From NCBI GenBank assembly GCA_016165875.1, contig JABBOT010000012.1, positions 8,277,534-8,341,533 on the forward strand: a stretch of 64,000 nt of DNA, in the 5' to 3' direction. This DNA is from Acanthopleura granulata (taxonomy: Eukaryota; Mollusca; Polyplacophora; Chitonida; Chitonidae). Both the position numbers and the translations under genes were made by a program. Below are positions 24,501 through 38,100 of this stretch, piece after piece (position 1 is the first letter of the stretch; each line of letters starts with the position of its first letter). The notes beneath the pieces were generated by a model. The model did not search any database, was not told the origin of the DNA, and saw nothing but the letters and a program-made list of their open reading frames with translations.

Positions 24501-25821
24501 CAGCAAGTTCTAAGATGCATTCTTAAGTTTATCATTTATACCAACATATGATTATTATGCAAATGTGACAATTTCATAATTCAGTCTGCATTCTAACTCA
24601 GTGGCAATGTCTGAAGAATGGCAGAGATGCCATTTCCCCTAACAGACTATAATATTTTTATTGTTGCAATCTGATAAAAGCATGTTTCTTTTTTTCCTTC
24701 GACCACGGATAAATAATGGAAAGTATGAAAAAATATATATATACAGGAATTAATTCAGGATATCACATGGAAGTAAGCATAAGATATCACCAGAACATAA
24801 ACAGTATATAAATACAGTATTATAGTATACAAGCACATGCAATGATCACCACATATGATATAGTACACGTATATGAGTATAATTATCATTCCCCAACCAA
24901 ATACGATTTAATGACAACAGGTTATAAATGTTTGTTTATGCTATAGCCAAAAACAATGTACATTAACAACAACGTGGCAACTTGAATGATTCACAAGTAT
25001 GACCCAAGACATCATGTAACTGTATGTACAATACAGCAACATGTATCACTAATTCACTGCAAAATTAATCATTAAAGTTTCATGGCCATAAAGCAGACAT
25101 TAATGTACACTTGGCCTTTGACTGATTTTCCACGTGTTCAATATGCTGTAAAGTAGATGATTAAAAACTTTTATAACATGCAAGCACAGGTACATATACT
25201 TGACCATATGTTAACAATGCGGAACAAAAAAAATAATGTACACTTTAACGTACACACAATTATCAGTAATCAGCTTTAGAGAAAAGCCCATGCATACACT
25301 TATGTACATGTGAAGGTATGTGCATATAGGTGTACACAATGACGTGTATATAAACACATAAAATAATAAATGCACACCCCAAAGCCAATTACTGTACAAG
25401 ATTCTTTTTACACCAATTACTTATAGAGATAATTATCACCTGGTGCACAGTCTCACCACATCACAATCATGATAATATTTATTGAAAGGTTTCCCAATAA
25501 TTAAGATACAGTATTTACAAATTACAAAACTAATAATGCTAAGAACAAAATGGTCATATATCTGCATGATATGTCACACTACCTTGGGTTTTCCCTAAAT
25601 TCTGCCAGATCATGGTTGTAATAATATTATTGGAATAGCCTGGCGCAAAGTAATGACCTGAACAGGACAGGGTTGAGGTCTCCACAGGAGAATGTGTTCC
25701 TTATAACATTCCAGTGACACCATGTCTATGTAGTACAGGTGTTCATGTAAATGACAATTGTTGTGTTACTCTAGATTATTTCCATTACCCATTACAGGTC
25801 ATCATGTTTATGGGTGAAGGG
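21526..25821. other. Intergenic stretch, no supported gene
   Basis: Apart from a (CAAA)n microsatellite at 22660-22690 and AT-rich sequence, nothing is recognised. The open frames are within chance expectation and lack splice support. Confidence 0.45.
22660..22690. repeat. (CAAA)n microsatellite
   Basis: About seven caaa units follow an A-rich stretch. Confidence 0.95.
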
Positions 25822-25830
25822 AATATGCAA

Positions 25831-26074
25831 TTTATTTATTTGACTGCTGTTTTATGCCGCACTCAAGAGTATTTCACCAATATGACGGTGGCCAGCATTA
25901 TGGTGGGGGGAACCCCAAATCATCCGCAGGTTGCTGGCATACCTTCCCACCAACGGCCGGAGAGGAAGTCAGCATAAACTGGACTTGAACTCACAGTGAT
26001 GGCATTGGGGCGAGGCTTCTGGGTCATTACGCTGTGCCAGTGCACTAACCACCGGAGCCATGGAGTCCCACGGC
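25831..26074 (-). mobile_element. Full-length tRNA-type SINE with 9-bp target-site duplication
   Basis: The element is flanked by aatatgcaa at 25822-25830 and 26075-26083. On the minus strand it starts with a tRNA-like head (ggctccggtggttagtgcac as A-box region, gtgagttcaagtccagttt as B box). The family's conserved body and 'aaaacagcagtcaaataaat' tail follow. Confidence 0.92.
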
Positions 26075-26341
26075 AATATGCAAAGTGCCAGGTGAGTTTG
26101 TGCACCTGTATATGGATGGGTTAACACTTCAGCAGCCCTTTAGCTATGAAGAGTGCCTTATGCTAAGCCTGGATGGACATGTTAATGTATATTATTTGAA
26201 AGACCCAAGATGTGAACTCAGGAAATTAGATCAAACACATTAAAAAGCAGATGTGATCTGGAGCTCCAATAGTGTGGGTAACATTTAAATGCAACTTAAT
26301 GTGGCATCATTTAAAGCCATCTAAAACATCTGAATCGCTGA

Positions 26342-26347
26342 TTTATT
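26342..26347 (-). terminator. Candidate polyadenylation signal of the PDZ membrane gene
   Basis: AATAAA on the minus strand lies about 500 bases after the stop codon at 26847. A weaker ATTAAA at 26669-26674 is nearer. The sequence does not decide between them. Confidence 0.35.
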
Positions 26348-26846
26348 ATATAATGTGCGTGGATAGGCATTATTGCGTTCATTTAATGTACCTTTCTCCA
26401 AATAATTGGTCGGAGATATTGTTATATGTTGCATATGTAGTAGGATTTCTTCTCCCTGTGTAACTTTATACATTTCATGACCTTTTTAGCTTTTTCACTT
26501 TCTGAGAACACAACAGTTCTCTCCTTTGTAAATCTCTTGCCTCGTACAACAAAGCTCATCAGTCTCTCCAAAACTAAAGTTCACAAAATAATTCAGCGGA
26601 ACAATTAAGTCTCCTATTCAAGACCATGGATGTTGCCTGGCACCTTTAGGAAGATCCCTGATTCTTATTTTAATGGTTCATCCAAATTTCTGCCTTTGAA
26701 GATCACCTTAGAAATGGCATAACTGCAGTGTGAGGGACCACTGCTGGGGCATCCAGGCTGAGATACCTCCTTTCACATTCTGGCCAGCAGAGATGCACAT
26801 ACATGCACACACTAAGCCTAGCAATCTGCGAACCATGTCATCATTA

Positions 26847-29146
26847 TTATGCCATAGAATCACTTTCCTCTCCATCACTTCCCGTCCTCACCGTGAAGGA
26901 ATATTTCCCATGAGAAAGACTTCCATCACCCTGTGACTGGGAACTCTCTACCGTGGAGATGTGGTATGATTTTGTGACGTAGTGTGAGGTATGGGTGCTG
27001 CTGTCACCCCCATTAGCAGTCACAGGTGAGGAAGAACGACTTGATGCACCAGAATTATTACCTGACAAATTGGCTAAGTTCTCAAACCCTGGATAAATTT
27101 TAGTTCTGATCAAGCTTGAGGACTGCTCTTCAGATTCTGAGTCAGATCCCCGTAAGTCCTGGTAGTTTTTGTATTTTTTCAGCTGGTGTTTCACAGTCTC
27201 ATCTTCGATGTTATTGTTAAATGTCCAATCACGATCTTCCCCATCTTTACTGTCAACACCGGGGATTTCACTGAATGAGTCAGACCGCACAAGTCGTTTA
27301 CCGGACCAGTCCAAAAAACCAGAGTCGGACTGAGTCTTCTTTTCAGACTTAAATGAGCCTGGCCTGTTCTCTCTCTGTACAGTGTTCTCATGTGCTCCCA
27401 TGGCGACGTCGTACGACATGGCCCTCGTCATGGGGCGGGCAGACAACTCAGTTGTGTTCTCGTTTGAGTTAGTTCTGCGTAACTCATGGACCACGTCTCC
27501 ACTGGATGCCTCAATGCGGGATGCCCGATCAGCCATCATCTGAACTTTGAAGGAGTTCAGGTCCTCTGCGCTCAGGTCATGGCTCACCTCAATGGTCTCA
27601 TCGTTCACCGTAGACTCGATTTGGTACTCGCCTTCCTCTGCCGAGCTGTCCTCATCACCACTGCTGAACGTCGCCTTACCTTGGGACATCTGCGAGAACT
27701 TGGGCACTGTGAACTCCTTTGTCACCACCTCCGACACCACAGCGGGCTCCTCGTCAAACAGTGAGCGCGAATCGCGCATACTAGCGCCATAAATCTTGTC
27801 ACCGCTGCTGTCCCGCCTCACGCTCACTGCCTCCAGGTTCTCCTCCACCACAGCGTCCACGTAGGACGGATCATTTACACCCACTGATGCCTCCACAGAG
27901 GAACTGTCCAGTAACATGTCCTCACTCAACTTCTCTGTGACTTCAGTAAGGTCTCTGACCTCGTTATCATTGTGTACGTCCACCTCTACATCCTCAAACT
28001 CGATCTGCGTGTCAATATCGAAGACTTTCTTGCGGCTCTGAGGCACGATGTCTTCCTCCTCCACACTACTGTGTTCATCAAAGCTCAGAGCAGCATTGAG
28101 CCTGGAGCTCTCTACCTTAGGCACGATACCCTCATCCACCTCTGACCCCTTCTGCTGAAGAGACCCTAGGCTGACTTCTGCTTCGTTCATCACAGATTGT
28201 TTAGCATCAATAAAGTCATCAGACATGTTTGCAACCCTGGACTCAGCTGCATCCATCTCTAACTGGACGTCAAACAAATTAACCGTCCTGCCATCTTTAG
28301 AATCGTTTTCTCTGGAATTGTCAGTGTTGAAGTTCAAACTCTGGTCAAATTTCTGCTGGAGTGAGTCGTTGTCTGGGGGCTTTTCCGTTCTCTCCATTTT
28401 ACTAAACATGGCATCAAAGTCCAATGCTGCCTTGGCTGTTTCACTTCTGCCATCAGGCACATTCTGACTGACTTCCTTGGCAGGTGTATCGTTGATTGAC
28501 ATGGTAATGTCATCCAATGTGTCTGAGGGCAGACTGGAATCGTTCAGGGTGGACACAGTTCCAGCTGTCACATCAAAGAAGGAGCTGTCACTTTTATCAG
28601 CACTAGTATTCAAGTTCACTTCAGCTGGAGAAGCCTTAAGATTCTCGCTCTTCACTTTTATGTTCACATCATCTCTTCTGTCGGCATTCCGCTTTGCGTC
28701 CATAAACAACCTGTCGGCGTCGGAGAACAGTTTATCGGCTTCTTCAGAGTATTTCCCATCCTGGAAAACGGGTAGGTTGATGTCATCCCATTTATGTTTA
28801 TCTTGGCCATGCTTTGCCTGCCCTTCTTTACAGGATGAGAGCTGTACACTATGGATTTTAGAATTGCCATTTCTGTATGAGTCAGGCTTCATCTCGCTGA
28901 AGTTTCGCTTCTTTTTGAATGCTGATTCTTTTCCAACTGTGTTCAAAGTGTCCAGTGACTGGCTGCGGTAGATTGGATGGTTAAGCTGAGTGTGAAGGTC
29001 GCTTGCACTGCGTCTGTCAGGCACCAAGCGGCCATTCTTTTGCAGTGTGATCTTCACTGGGTAAGGAGAGGCATAGCTGAGGATGGTCAGGGCATCTTCA
29101 TACACCATCGTCTCAAAAGATATTGTCACACTCTGTATGCGATCAC
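26847..29146 (-). CDS. PDZ membrane gene, coding exon 6: PDZ end and long acidic tail
   Basis: 2300 bases coding for residues 222-987. It opens GDRIQSVTISFETMVYEDAL, completes the PDZ at LQKNG (about 260), then gives more than 700 residues rich in Ser, Asp and Glu with no predicted fold. KEFTVPKFSQMSQG at about 698-711 recalls the (L/V)PKF core of periaxin and AHNAK repeats but occurs once. The protein ends SDGEESDSMA with TAA. The large single exon resembles the big tail exons of periaxin and AHNAK genes. Confidence 0.93.
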
Positions 29147-32100
29147 CTGAGAAATAACCAAAAAATAACAAATACTTAGGAATTGAAAATTTCAATCTTT
29201 CTGATCAAAAACTTATCTATAAGCAATACATACTGTTACCTGTAAATCCCTTAAATATGTGTACATACATATATACTTTTCAGGACTTAATACATGTGTG
29301 CCATGAATTCTGATCAATTTCTTACGAGTTAAAAAAGAACAACTAAATAATCCAAATACCATGTCAGGTGTAACATTGGATAAGAAACACATAACTGCTT
29401 TTAAAACTGCTTGCCAACATATTAAATAACACTAGAGCAACGTGTTATATATGCCATCCAATGCAAAACGAAGATGACCATGGTCAATACCTGCGTGGAT
29501 TTTGCCTGACTCTATGGCGGGTCCACGGTTATGAACCTGGCTGACTCGGATCCCATCACGGATACTACCCTGGATGTTGAAGCCTAGGCCAATGAAATCC
29601 TGGCTCTGTAGACACACACTCACCACTTCTGGCTTCTGCAAACAACAAAATATATCACTTTTAGTTCGAAGATTATTCCTCCTCAACAATTGGAGAGTTA
29701 CCTCCAATCTGTGTCATTCATTTCTTAACTGAGAGGCTTAAAAGTGAAATCTCACAGTAATATAGTACATACTAGTGTGTTTCTGTTGTAACCATACTCT
29801 AACTAATATCTACGAAGTGACCGTTCCAACATTTATACCAAAACACTGGACTGGTCAGTGACTGGTCCTGAATGTTCATTACAAACCCGCTTGTGAGTTG
29901 AAGCTACTTGCTAATTTGAGAATAGAATTGAAAAAGCTTTTAACAAATATATGCGTCAATTTTTTAATGACGTATATAGGAAGTTTTGAAGTATTATTAA
30001 AAGATAACTATTTTTATATTTAGAACACAAACTACATTATGAAAAATTTAATATTAATAATAACATAACAGTGATGCAAATGTGTGAACAAAGTTTTAAT
30101 GCTTTTTCAGGCTAAGAAAAGTTCTGGTTACAAAATTTACTTTGCTTGGAGGACAGGGTGGACATAACTAGGGGAGATTATGCTCATTCTATCAACGATC
30201 TCCACAGGAGTAATGTCCCTTGTTACAAGCCACCTTGGCCAAGTTTCCTGTTCTTTATGAAAGGCTCTGGGGTATCCTGTCAATTAGTTTACATTGCTCA
30301 AGGGTAACAACTTTGCAGGAATTGCTTGTATCAGTTCCACATGACAGACTTTACTGCATACATGTGTTGCATTGTTCTATAACTTCCCATTAGCGGCTTC
30401 CCTTAAATAGCTCCATTTCACGTGCAAGTCACAAGCAAATTATGAGCTAATGTAAATCATCCTACCATGGTTTTTTTTTTCTTTTTATATGCCAGCTGTG
30501 AGTCTACACTTTGATTTATTTACCTATTTGATTGGTGCTACATGTCTACACATACATATACATGTGCCAAATAAGTTGCTCGGTATATTAACCCTTACAG
30601 GAGAATGCAACACCTCAGACTGAGTTTGATCTTGAAGGTTCCTAGCAATCTCGCGGAATCAATCTCAATTCGAAATCACACAAAGAATGAGAGAATGCAA
30701 TAGCTGCATGAGCTTGATATTACAGGTTCAGGTTTCTCATAATCTTGATGTTAAAAAGATCATATATATACATATGTACAGACATACATGGCCAGACAAG
30801 ATCTTTTGGTTTGCTCACCTGAGTACCTCTAAGCACTGAAATCCTCCCCAACCCCCTTCCCCCAACATGTATATTATGATGACCTAATCCCTCAAATTTT
30901 CCCTAATTTTCAAATCCAATCTGTGTCATTAGGTACTATTTTTTCATGTTAAAGGTTCAAGGTTTAGGAGTGCTGTTTAGTATTCCAGTCCTATAATAAG
31001 ATCGTGGCTGTTTGCAATAGATAACCAGAGAGGACAGGCCAGATAAAACCTGCAGGGCATAGACTTCAGTCGATTAATATTCAAGACCGGTGAAAATCCT
31101 CTCACAATGTATGCATTATGTACATAATTACTGTTACAAAACTGAACTCACTGTCAGAGCAGAAACAGTTGGCTCAGAGTGTCTGATGGCAGCAGTGATT
31201 ACCCTTAAGTCTATCACTAATATAGCACAATACACTTATGGCAAATTGCAGTTAACTAAGTCATAACATATTTTGTTTCAGTGGTTATGAAGTTTACATG
31301 TATTTAGAACTGACTGGTCACGGTTAAAATGTTAAAACCTACTGCACTAAGTATAGTCATACAAGTTATGATCAAGAAGGACTTTCGGAAATGAGATTTT
31401 TAAGGCAGATGTTAGCCCCATAAGAGATCTGAAAGTCACACGCTGGATCTGAACACATGACACGCGAGAGTGATATGACTGGATGTCAGCACATGACACA
31501 CAAGAGTGATATGACTGCATGTCAGCACATGACACGCCAGAGTGATATCACTGCATGTCAGCACATGACACGCCAGAGTGATATCACTGCATGTCAGCAC
31601 GACACGCCAGAGTGATATTACTGGATGTCAGCACATGACACATGAGAGTGATATGACTGCATGTCAGCACATGACACGCCAGAGTGATATCACTGCATGT
31701 CAGCACATGACACGCCAGAGTGATATCACTGCATGTCAGCACATGACACGCCAGAGTGATATCACTGCATGTCAGCACATGACACGCCAGAGTGATATGA
31801 CTGGATGTCAGCACATGACAAGCCAGAGTGATATGACTGCATGTCAGCACATGACACGTGAAAGTGATATGACTGCATGTCAGCACATGACACGCCAGAG
31901 TGATATGACTGCTTGTCAGCACGACACGCCAGAGTGATATGACTGCATGTCAGCACATGACACGCCAGAGTGATATGATTGCATGTCAGCACATGACATG
32001 CCAGAGTGATATGACTGCATGGATGTCAGCACATGACATGCCAGAGTGATATGACTGCATGTCAGCACATGACACGCCAGAGTGATATGACTGCATGTCA

Positions 32101-35100
32101 GCACAATGACCTACTCACACTGACATGTTTTGACATGAAACTTGAAGAAAGGCCATTTATGTGTAAGACATACAATAGCCCCACATAAATGTCAAGGTAT
32201 TAGCATACACTGTGATGCATAGTGCATGGAAAAACTGTCAGCTTTGAACACTTTCAAAAGTTCACAAAAGCTCAACTTTCTACATCAAGACACAGACACC
32301 TACAGGTCATGCCTAGGAAACGTAAATGAGTGAAAAACGTGTTTGTTACTGCCAGTTTTTCAAATGGGAAAACTCTATATCACATATTTTAAGGTGGTGT
32401 GTTATATAAGAATGATAAGAATGTATTTACATCTGTTACTAGTAAGATCTAATTCTGGTATAAATTCATATTTAGATGCATCATAGACATGCTCTTTTAT
32501 TTATTACTCTGATTAACGTTGACACACCATGCTCAAGAATTTTTTAGACATGCAGATACATTTTTGTATATCTCAGCTCAAAGTTTCTGGAAATCAGTTT
32601 TATATATAGCTACACTTGTGTGTAAAAATAGGCAATTTACAATAACTTTCCATTAAGTTTTTTAAAATGTGGAGCCTAGAAATGAAAATATATTTCTATT
32701 TATAGAAAATGACCTAATTTTTAGTACACACGAGCACACACTGTACTTATATCTAACAACAAAAATGTATATTCTTAAGAATAAAGTAATTTCATTACAG
32801 GTGTGATATATTTATCCTAGCACTAAGAACAGGTTTATGATTCAGATTTCCTGGTACACACAGAAGTGTCCGGCAGAAAACAGGTCACAAAGTTCCCTTT
32901 ACAGCTTGAGGTTGTGAATGGTCAGACCCTTGCAAGAGTCATTAAGAATTTGTCCCTCCTTCACATGCACTGTGTGAGGAATCTAGGCGCAGTGTTTGTC
33001 CTCAGTACAGTTGATTAGATGCTGATTTATGAGAGAGCTTTGATAGTGCTATGTGAGACAGCTAGGTGATCCACTTATGCCACCTCTGAAAATGGCCTCA
33101 ATCCTGCTGAGGTTATGAGCCTGATAAAACTACCCCAGAGAAAACAGGTTGACACACAAAAGGGTGAAGCATGTCTGGAATTTTGATAGTTTATATGTGG
33201 AAGAACCTCAACAATACATGGTCCACAGACCTCTTCAAGGGCGAGGGGCACAAGGAGGGGTCTACGCTCCTTTCATCAAGCAACACCTGTCCTGTTTATT
33301 TGACAACAAAGCTCCGTTGAAGTGTTCAGGAGTTCAAGGATCTACTTAGAGAATTTAGAAGTGGTCAATATTCAAGCAGTGATACACGGTTATAACAAGA
33401 GATGGATAGTTTTCACACAAATGACTTTTAAAAATAGTCAAAGGCAATCTTAAGAACAAAAGTGTGCCTTTCATATCTGATATCTTCAGTGACTAAATTT
33501 AGCCAGTAGGATCTCCGCATATACATTGGATTCCTAAGTGGCATGATGAAGCTAATTAAATAATAAAAACTCAGATCAGTTTGGCAGCGCGTGCGTTGTA
33601 TACATGTATATGAAGTGGAGACCAGCCTGAGGGATAATACAGGGAGACTGACCCCACAGTGCTAATGTACAACAAAGCACTCTCTTTTCCACAATGGATC
33701 ATTGTTACTTCTCACTGGATTGACCATCTGCCTACAACAACAACATGAGGCCCAAGTTTAATGGAATTCTGGACAGCTTAATTCATAGCCCAGGGCCTCT
33801 TCAAACTTTCTGGGTCAGCTGTCCCTCTGAAAAGTCTAGGGCAACAGCTCTTCTGAATTTAATTAGCAGGTAAAACTCAGGTGAGGTGACTGCAGCTTTC
33901 TCCATCTGGGTGTCCTGACTGTAGTCTGACTGACCCAGTTTCCCCCTCCACACAACCTGCTTTCACTGCCCGGCTTGTCAGGTAATTGTCAGTGGATAAA
34001 CATTGTTACCTTATTTATACATTGAGGCTGGAGGGAGGACTCTGCAAGACGCCCCTATATACACTACCACACACTCCACGGCTGAACTGGGAGAGTCATT
34101 ATCTACTTACAGGCTTGTCACAATCAAACTACACATGAATAAAAAGGCAGCAGGGTGAAGTGAAGACTCAAGTGCTTAATGTAATTTGCCACTGTAGGTC
34201 AGTAAAAGTACAAATCAGAATTTATAGCAGTTCACCTATCGCACTTTTTTTGTTTCCCTTTTTTTGTTTTCATGCCAAACTCAAATTAACCCACAACTGG
34301 AAATATGAGAGAGATTGCACTCGAACCAGCAGTCTCACTGGTCAGGAGTTGATCAGCTCTGTTTAGGAGAACTCAATGACCTTAAAAGAAAACTACAGGG
34401 TTCTTGTGGTACCGTTTTGTAAAAATTGCTCACAGACCTCAGACATCATATTTACGAGCCTATGACAACATATATGACTAACTGCCACGGAAAAGCTGGC
34501 AATGGTTCTTTCTAATGCCCTAGTATTCATGTGGTGGAAGTTTGGTAAACCTGTACGGCTAGAAGCAATCAAGAGACAGTATTTACGAAAATACTGGAAA
34601 CAGGACAGACCAGATGGACTGAAAGAGGAACTGCAGCCAATTGTTACGACAAAACCTGATGAGGTCAATATGTACATGTATGTGATTTATTCAAACCAAA
34701 TAGATGTGGTTGATTATGTTAATATTAACTACTAGCTGTTTTTCCTCCCCATAATAATTAGTAGCAGTTTTTGATTTCAGGATAACCAGAGAGGGGCAAA
34801 CAATATTATGGCAAATCACCTATAATCACCTTTGTAAATTCTGTCTGGCAGAAGACGTATTTTCATCTGTTGACTGCCTAATCTTACACTGGTAGTCTCA
34901 GGTGTGCTTATCAGAGTGACAATCAACAGGTATACAATAGGTGTGACAAAGAAATACAGATCCTATATGCCACTCTGAACACATTACAGCCAGGAGTAAG
35001 CAGAGATTTGCAGAGAAGTGTTCTGTAATGGTCATATGTTTCTGTCTTTGTGCAGATTTTGATCTGGTTGGGACTCTTCTCATATATGACATTTCTACAC

Positions 35101-38100
35101 AAGTTTTGTAACAAGTGTTGTTTAAACACTGAAGAACCTGTTGGTCCAGCCATGACAAGTCTAAAATTTCCTCCAAAATTTCTTGTTACCTTCAACTGTT
35201 ACAGGCCACATGTAACAGCACACCTTTCCTTACCTTTCCTAAAATGTACAGATTTATTCTGCTTCCTCAGGTTTACAGGTAATGACGGGGGTGGGGTGGA
35301 GGGTGGGACAGGTAGAATTACATGGTATTACAAACCAGTTATGCAACCATAATGAGTGGTGTAGAGGTGAAGGGTTTGTGGAGACTAAGAAACTGAGGAC
35401 AGCATCATACACCTATCACCTGTCAGTCATCACTAACCCATTCCTGACAGGCACTGTTTGATTCCTCCACAAGGTTTGCTGTTTAACACACAGCCTTTCT
35501 CACAGACCAGTAGCATGTCACCCTTTAATTATACACTGGCTGGGGACACACAGACCGTGGCCCTGCTGTGCAGCTGGGAGGAATTCCAACCTTATATAAG
35601 ACATCCACCACCCTCATTCGTCTTTGAAAGCTAATACAGGAATAAACATGTCACAACACAACCTTAAATGTCATTTTGAATGCTTTTAGCATTCTGTAAC
35701 AGAAGAGTCAATAAACTTTACAAAAATACATCATTCATGTAAGACTACAAGTATGTAGGCCTAACTGAGCTTACGAACTGAATAATGACATGGATGTGTG
35801 TATACACTTCAACGGGTTTACCTCCATGTACTTACCAGTCTATTTTTAAAAGTTTTATAACTTTTTTATGTTCCCTTCTAGAAAATAAGACGAGGTCACA
35901 TCTTAACAACCTGAAGTTCCTTAGTTCCAGTCAGGTGCCTGTTTACAGTATATGGATTGATAGAGTTGAGAATGAGGGCTAAATCTGAGTTCATAAGCTA
36001 TGCCTGATATACAGGCATCCAGAAACACATGTTAAAGTGAAATATGCCACACACTACTGACTTGTCAATAATACCCAGCAAGTGAAAGGAACAGTAATTC
36101 CAGTAGAATTACATTCAAGACAAAAAAGGGGTTAAGTTACAAAAAACTTCCTGACAAAGATTTAAAAGCACACATATTTACCCATCAACATTCCTTCACC
36201 CGCTAAACTGACTGCTGCTGTTTAAGTGAAATATTATTATTTTGCAAAAAATGTTTGAACATCACCCAACTAACCATTATCATATTATTAAGATATTTAT
36301 TACTCCCTGGGGCCTCTGTGGCTCAGTTGGTTAGCGTGTTATCACAGTGCAATGACCCATGAGTCTCCCTCTAATGCTGTCCCTGTGAGTTCAAATCCAG
36401 CTCATGCTGGCTTCCTCTCTGGCCGTATGTAGGAAGGTCTTCCAGCAACCTGCGGATGGTCATGGGTTTCCACCAGGCTCTGTCCGGTTTCCTCCCACCA
36501 TAATGCAGGCCGCCGTCATATAAGTGAAATATTCTTGAGTACAGCATAAAACACCAATCAAATAAATAAATAAATATTACTCCCAATCTCAACTCAATGC
36601 AAGATGTATAACAACAAAATTTTAAAACACACTTAGGCTCATACAACCTCCTTACATAACGCCACAACAATACAAGCAAATTTTTGGACATGTGCCAGCA
36701 AAACACTGGATGTGCATGTATAGCTAAATTGGACAAATAACTTCAGGGAAGAAAAAAAACTTCAACAACAAACATTCTATTGTGTAATTAGGCAAACGAG
36801 CACACTAAAAAACAGTTTGATAATTCCTGGCATATTAGTGAGCAGAGAGACAGTTTAATGCAACATTTAACAATGGAGGCCCAACTGACTTGAACAATGC
36901 ATTAAAAAAACGTGCCCTCCCCATTCACCAGACTCTCTTTCCCTGCCATTAAGCCTGACTAACAGCCGCTAAGAGTACTTACTGAGTGGAGGAATGTGTC
37001 ATCCAAAGATGTGGTGGAAACCATTCGGTTCAAGTTTTTGCCAGGTAGCTCAAATCCTATCTTTGACTTGGATGACCCCGACGTCTGCTGTGACACAGGG
37101 GATCCTTTTAGACCACCTTTCTTCGGCGACTGAAAACATACAGAAGTAACAACAGTGACAACAAATGAAAGAAAAATTTCGTTTTGACAACGTGCTCCTA
37201 ACTGCTTTTGCAATGGTGTAAAAAGGTTTTAACTACATGTAGATGGTAAAATTAGTGATATTCATACATTGTTTTATGCATTAATAAGACAGACAGCATG
37301 TGGATTTGCATGAAAAATTTTTAAATTTCTTAATAACTACATGAGATAAATTGTTTTACTAGTGACTTGCTCTATAATAGTAGATTTACTTTTACCTTAT
37401 AAACCATACAAGATATAGTAACCTGGTTCTTCCACTACAAGGTTTATTACCCTGGTTAAAAACCTTCTAAGATACTTTCAATTTCTCTGGACAGTGAAAG
37501 ATTAGCAAATAAAAGATGAGCATATTGTACTGCATGAGCTAGCCCCCAGGTTGACAGATTTGACATATATCATTCCTCTCTATGTGTAAGCTAAGTGTTT
37601 ACGGGTATTAAGAGTCCAGGCCAGAACAAAGCTGGCTACGTAGAACAGTAAAGCCTTCAACCTAAGAAACAAGGAATCTGGTTATTCCAGTTCCGTCATT
37701 CGTGGTCACAGACGAGATTATTAATCATAGATACAGGGGGTCCGGCTTAGGAGAGCTTAGCAGAAATAAAATCTCTGGCTACGAACTGCGACAAACAACA
37801 TTCCGGTCATAGTGAGCTTCACAAGGAAACAATGGCTTTCACTATGTATAGCTTTCTGGGATAGAGTGACTAGATCCAGGGGATCGAGATGTGGTGTAGA
37901 AACCTGTGACAATACATGTACATGTAACTTTAAGAGTTCAGTTAGAGCACATGCTTTATTTATTATTCTTTAGCTGCCTTTTTCTACATTTTCTTTGATT
38001 ACCTCAAGCCATTCAAAAGTCATAACCAGACTGATCTTCATCCCTCAAGCTTAAATATACATATATATTTAAAGTTTGAGGCGCGTTACTGTTAAGAAAC

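Larger units (their letters stand above)
29636..36982. other. Intron 4 of the PDZ membrane gene
   Basis: It holds an 18-copy 36-bp minisatellite, a full-length SINE with a 10-bp target-site duplication and a truncated tail-like fragment near 30515-30550. No further exon could be supported. Confidence 0.7.

Noticed and set aside
28477..28971. 164-aa + strand frame
   Set aside because: Antisense shadow of the long coding exon 6, whose own frame is supported by splicing and the PDZ domain.
31578..31937. 119-aa and 112-aa repeat proteins on opposite strands
   Set aside because: Both frames exist only because the minisatellite unit is 36 bases.
34393..34735. Overlapping frames on both strands (for example KPVRLEAIKRQYLRKYWKQD)
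   Set aside because: Some protein-like character, but no family, no fitting splice phases with the host gene, and length near chance.
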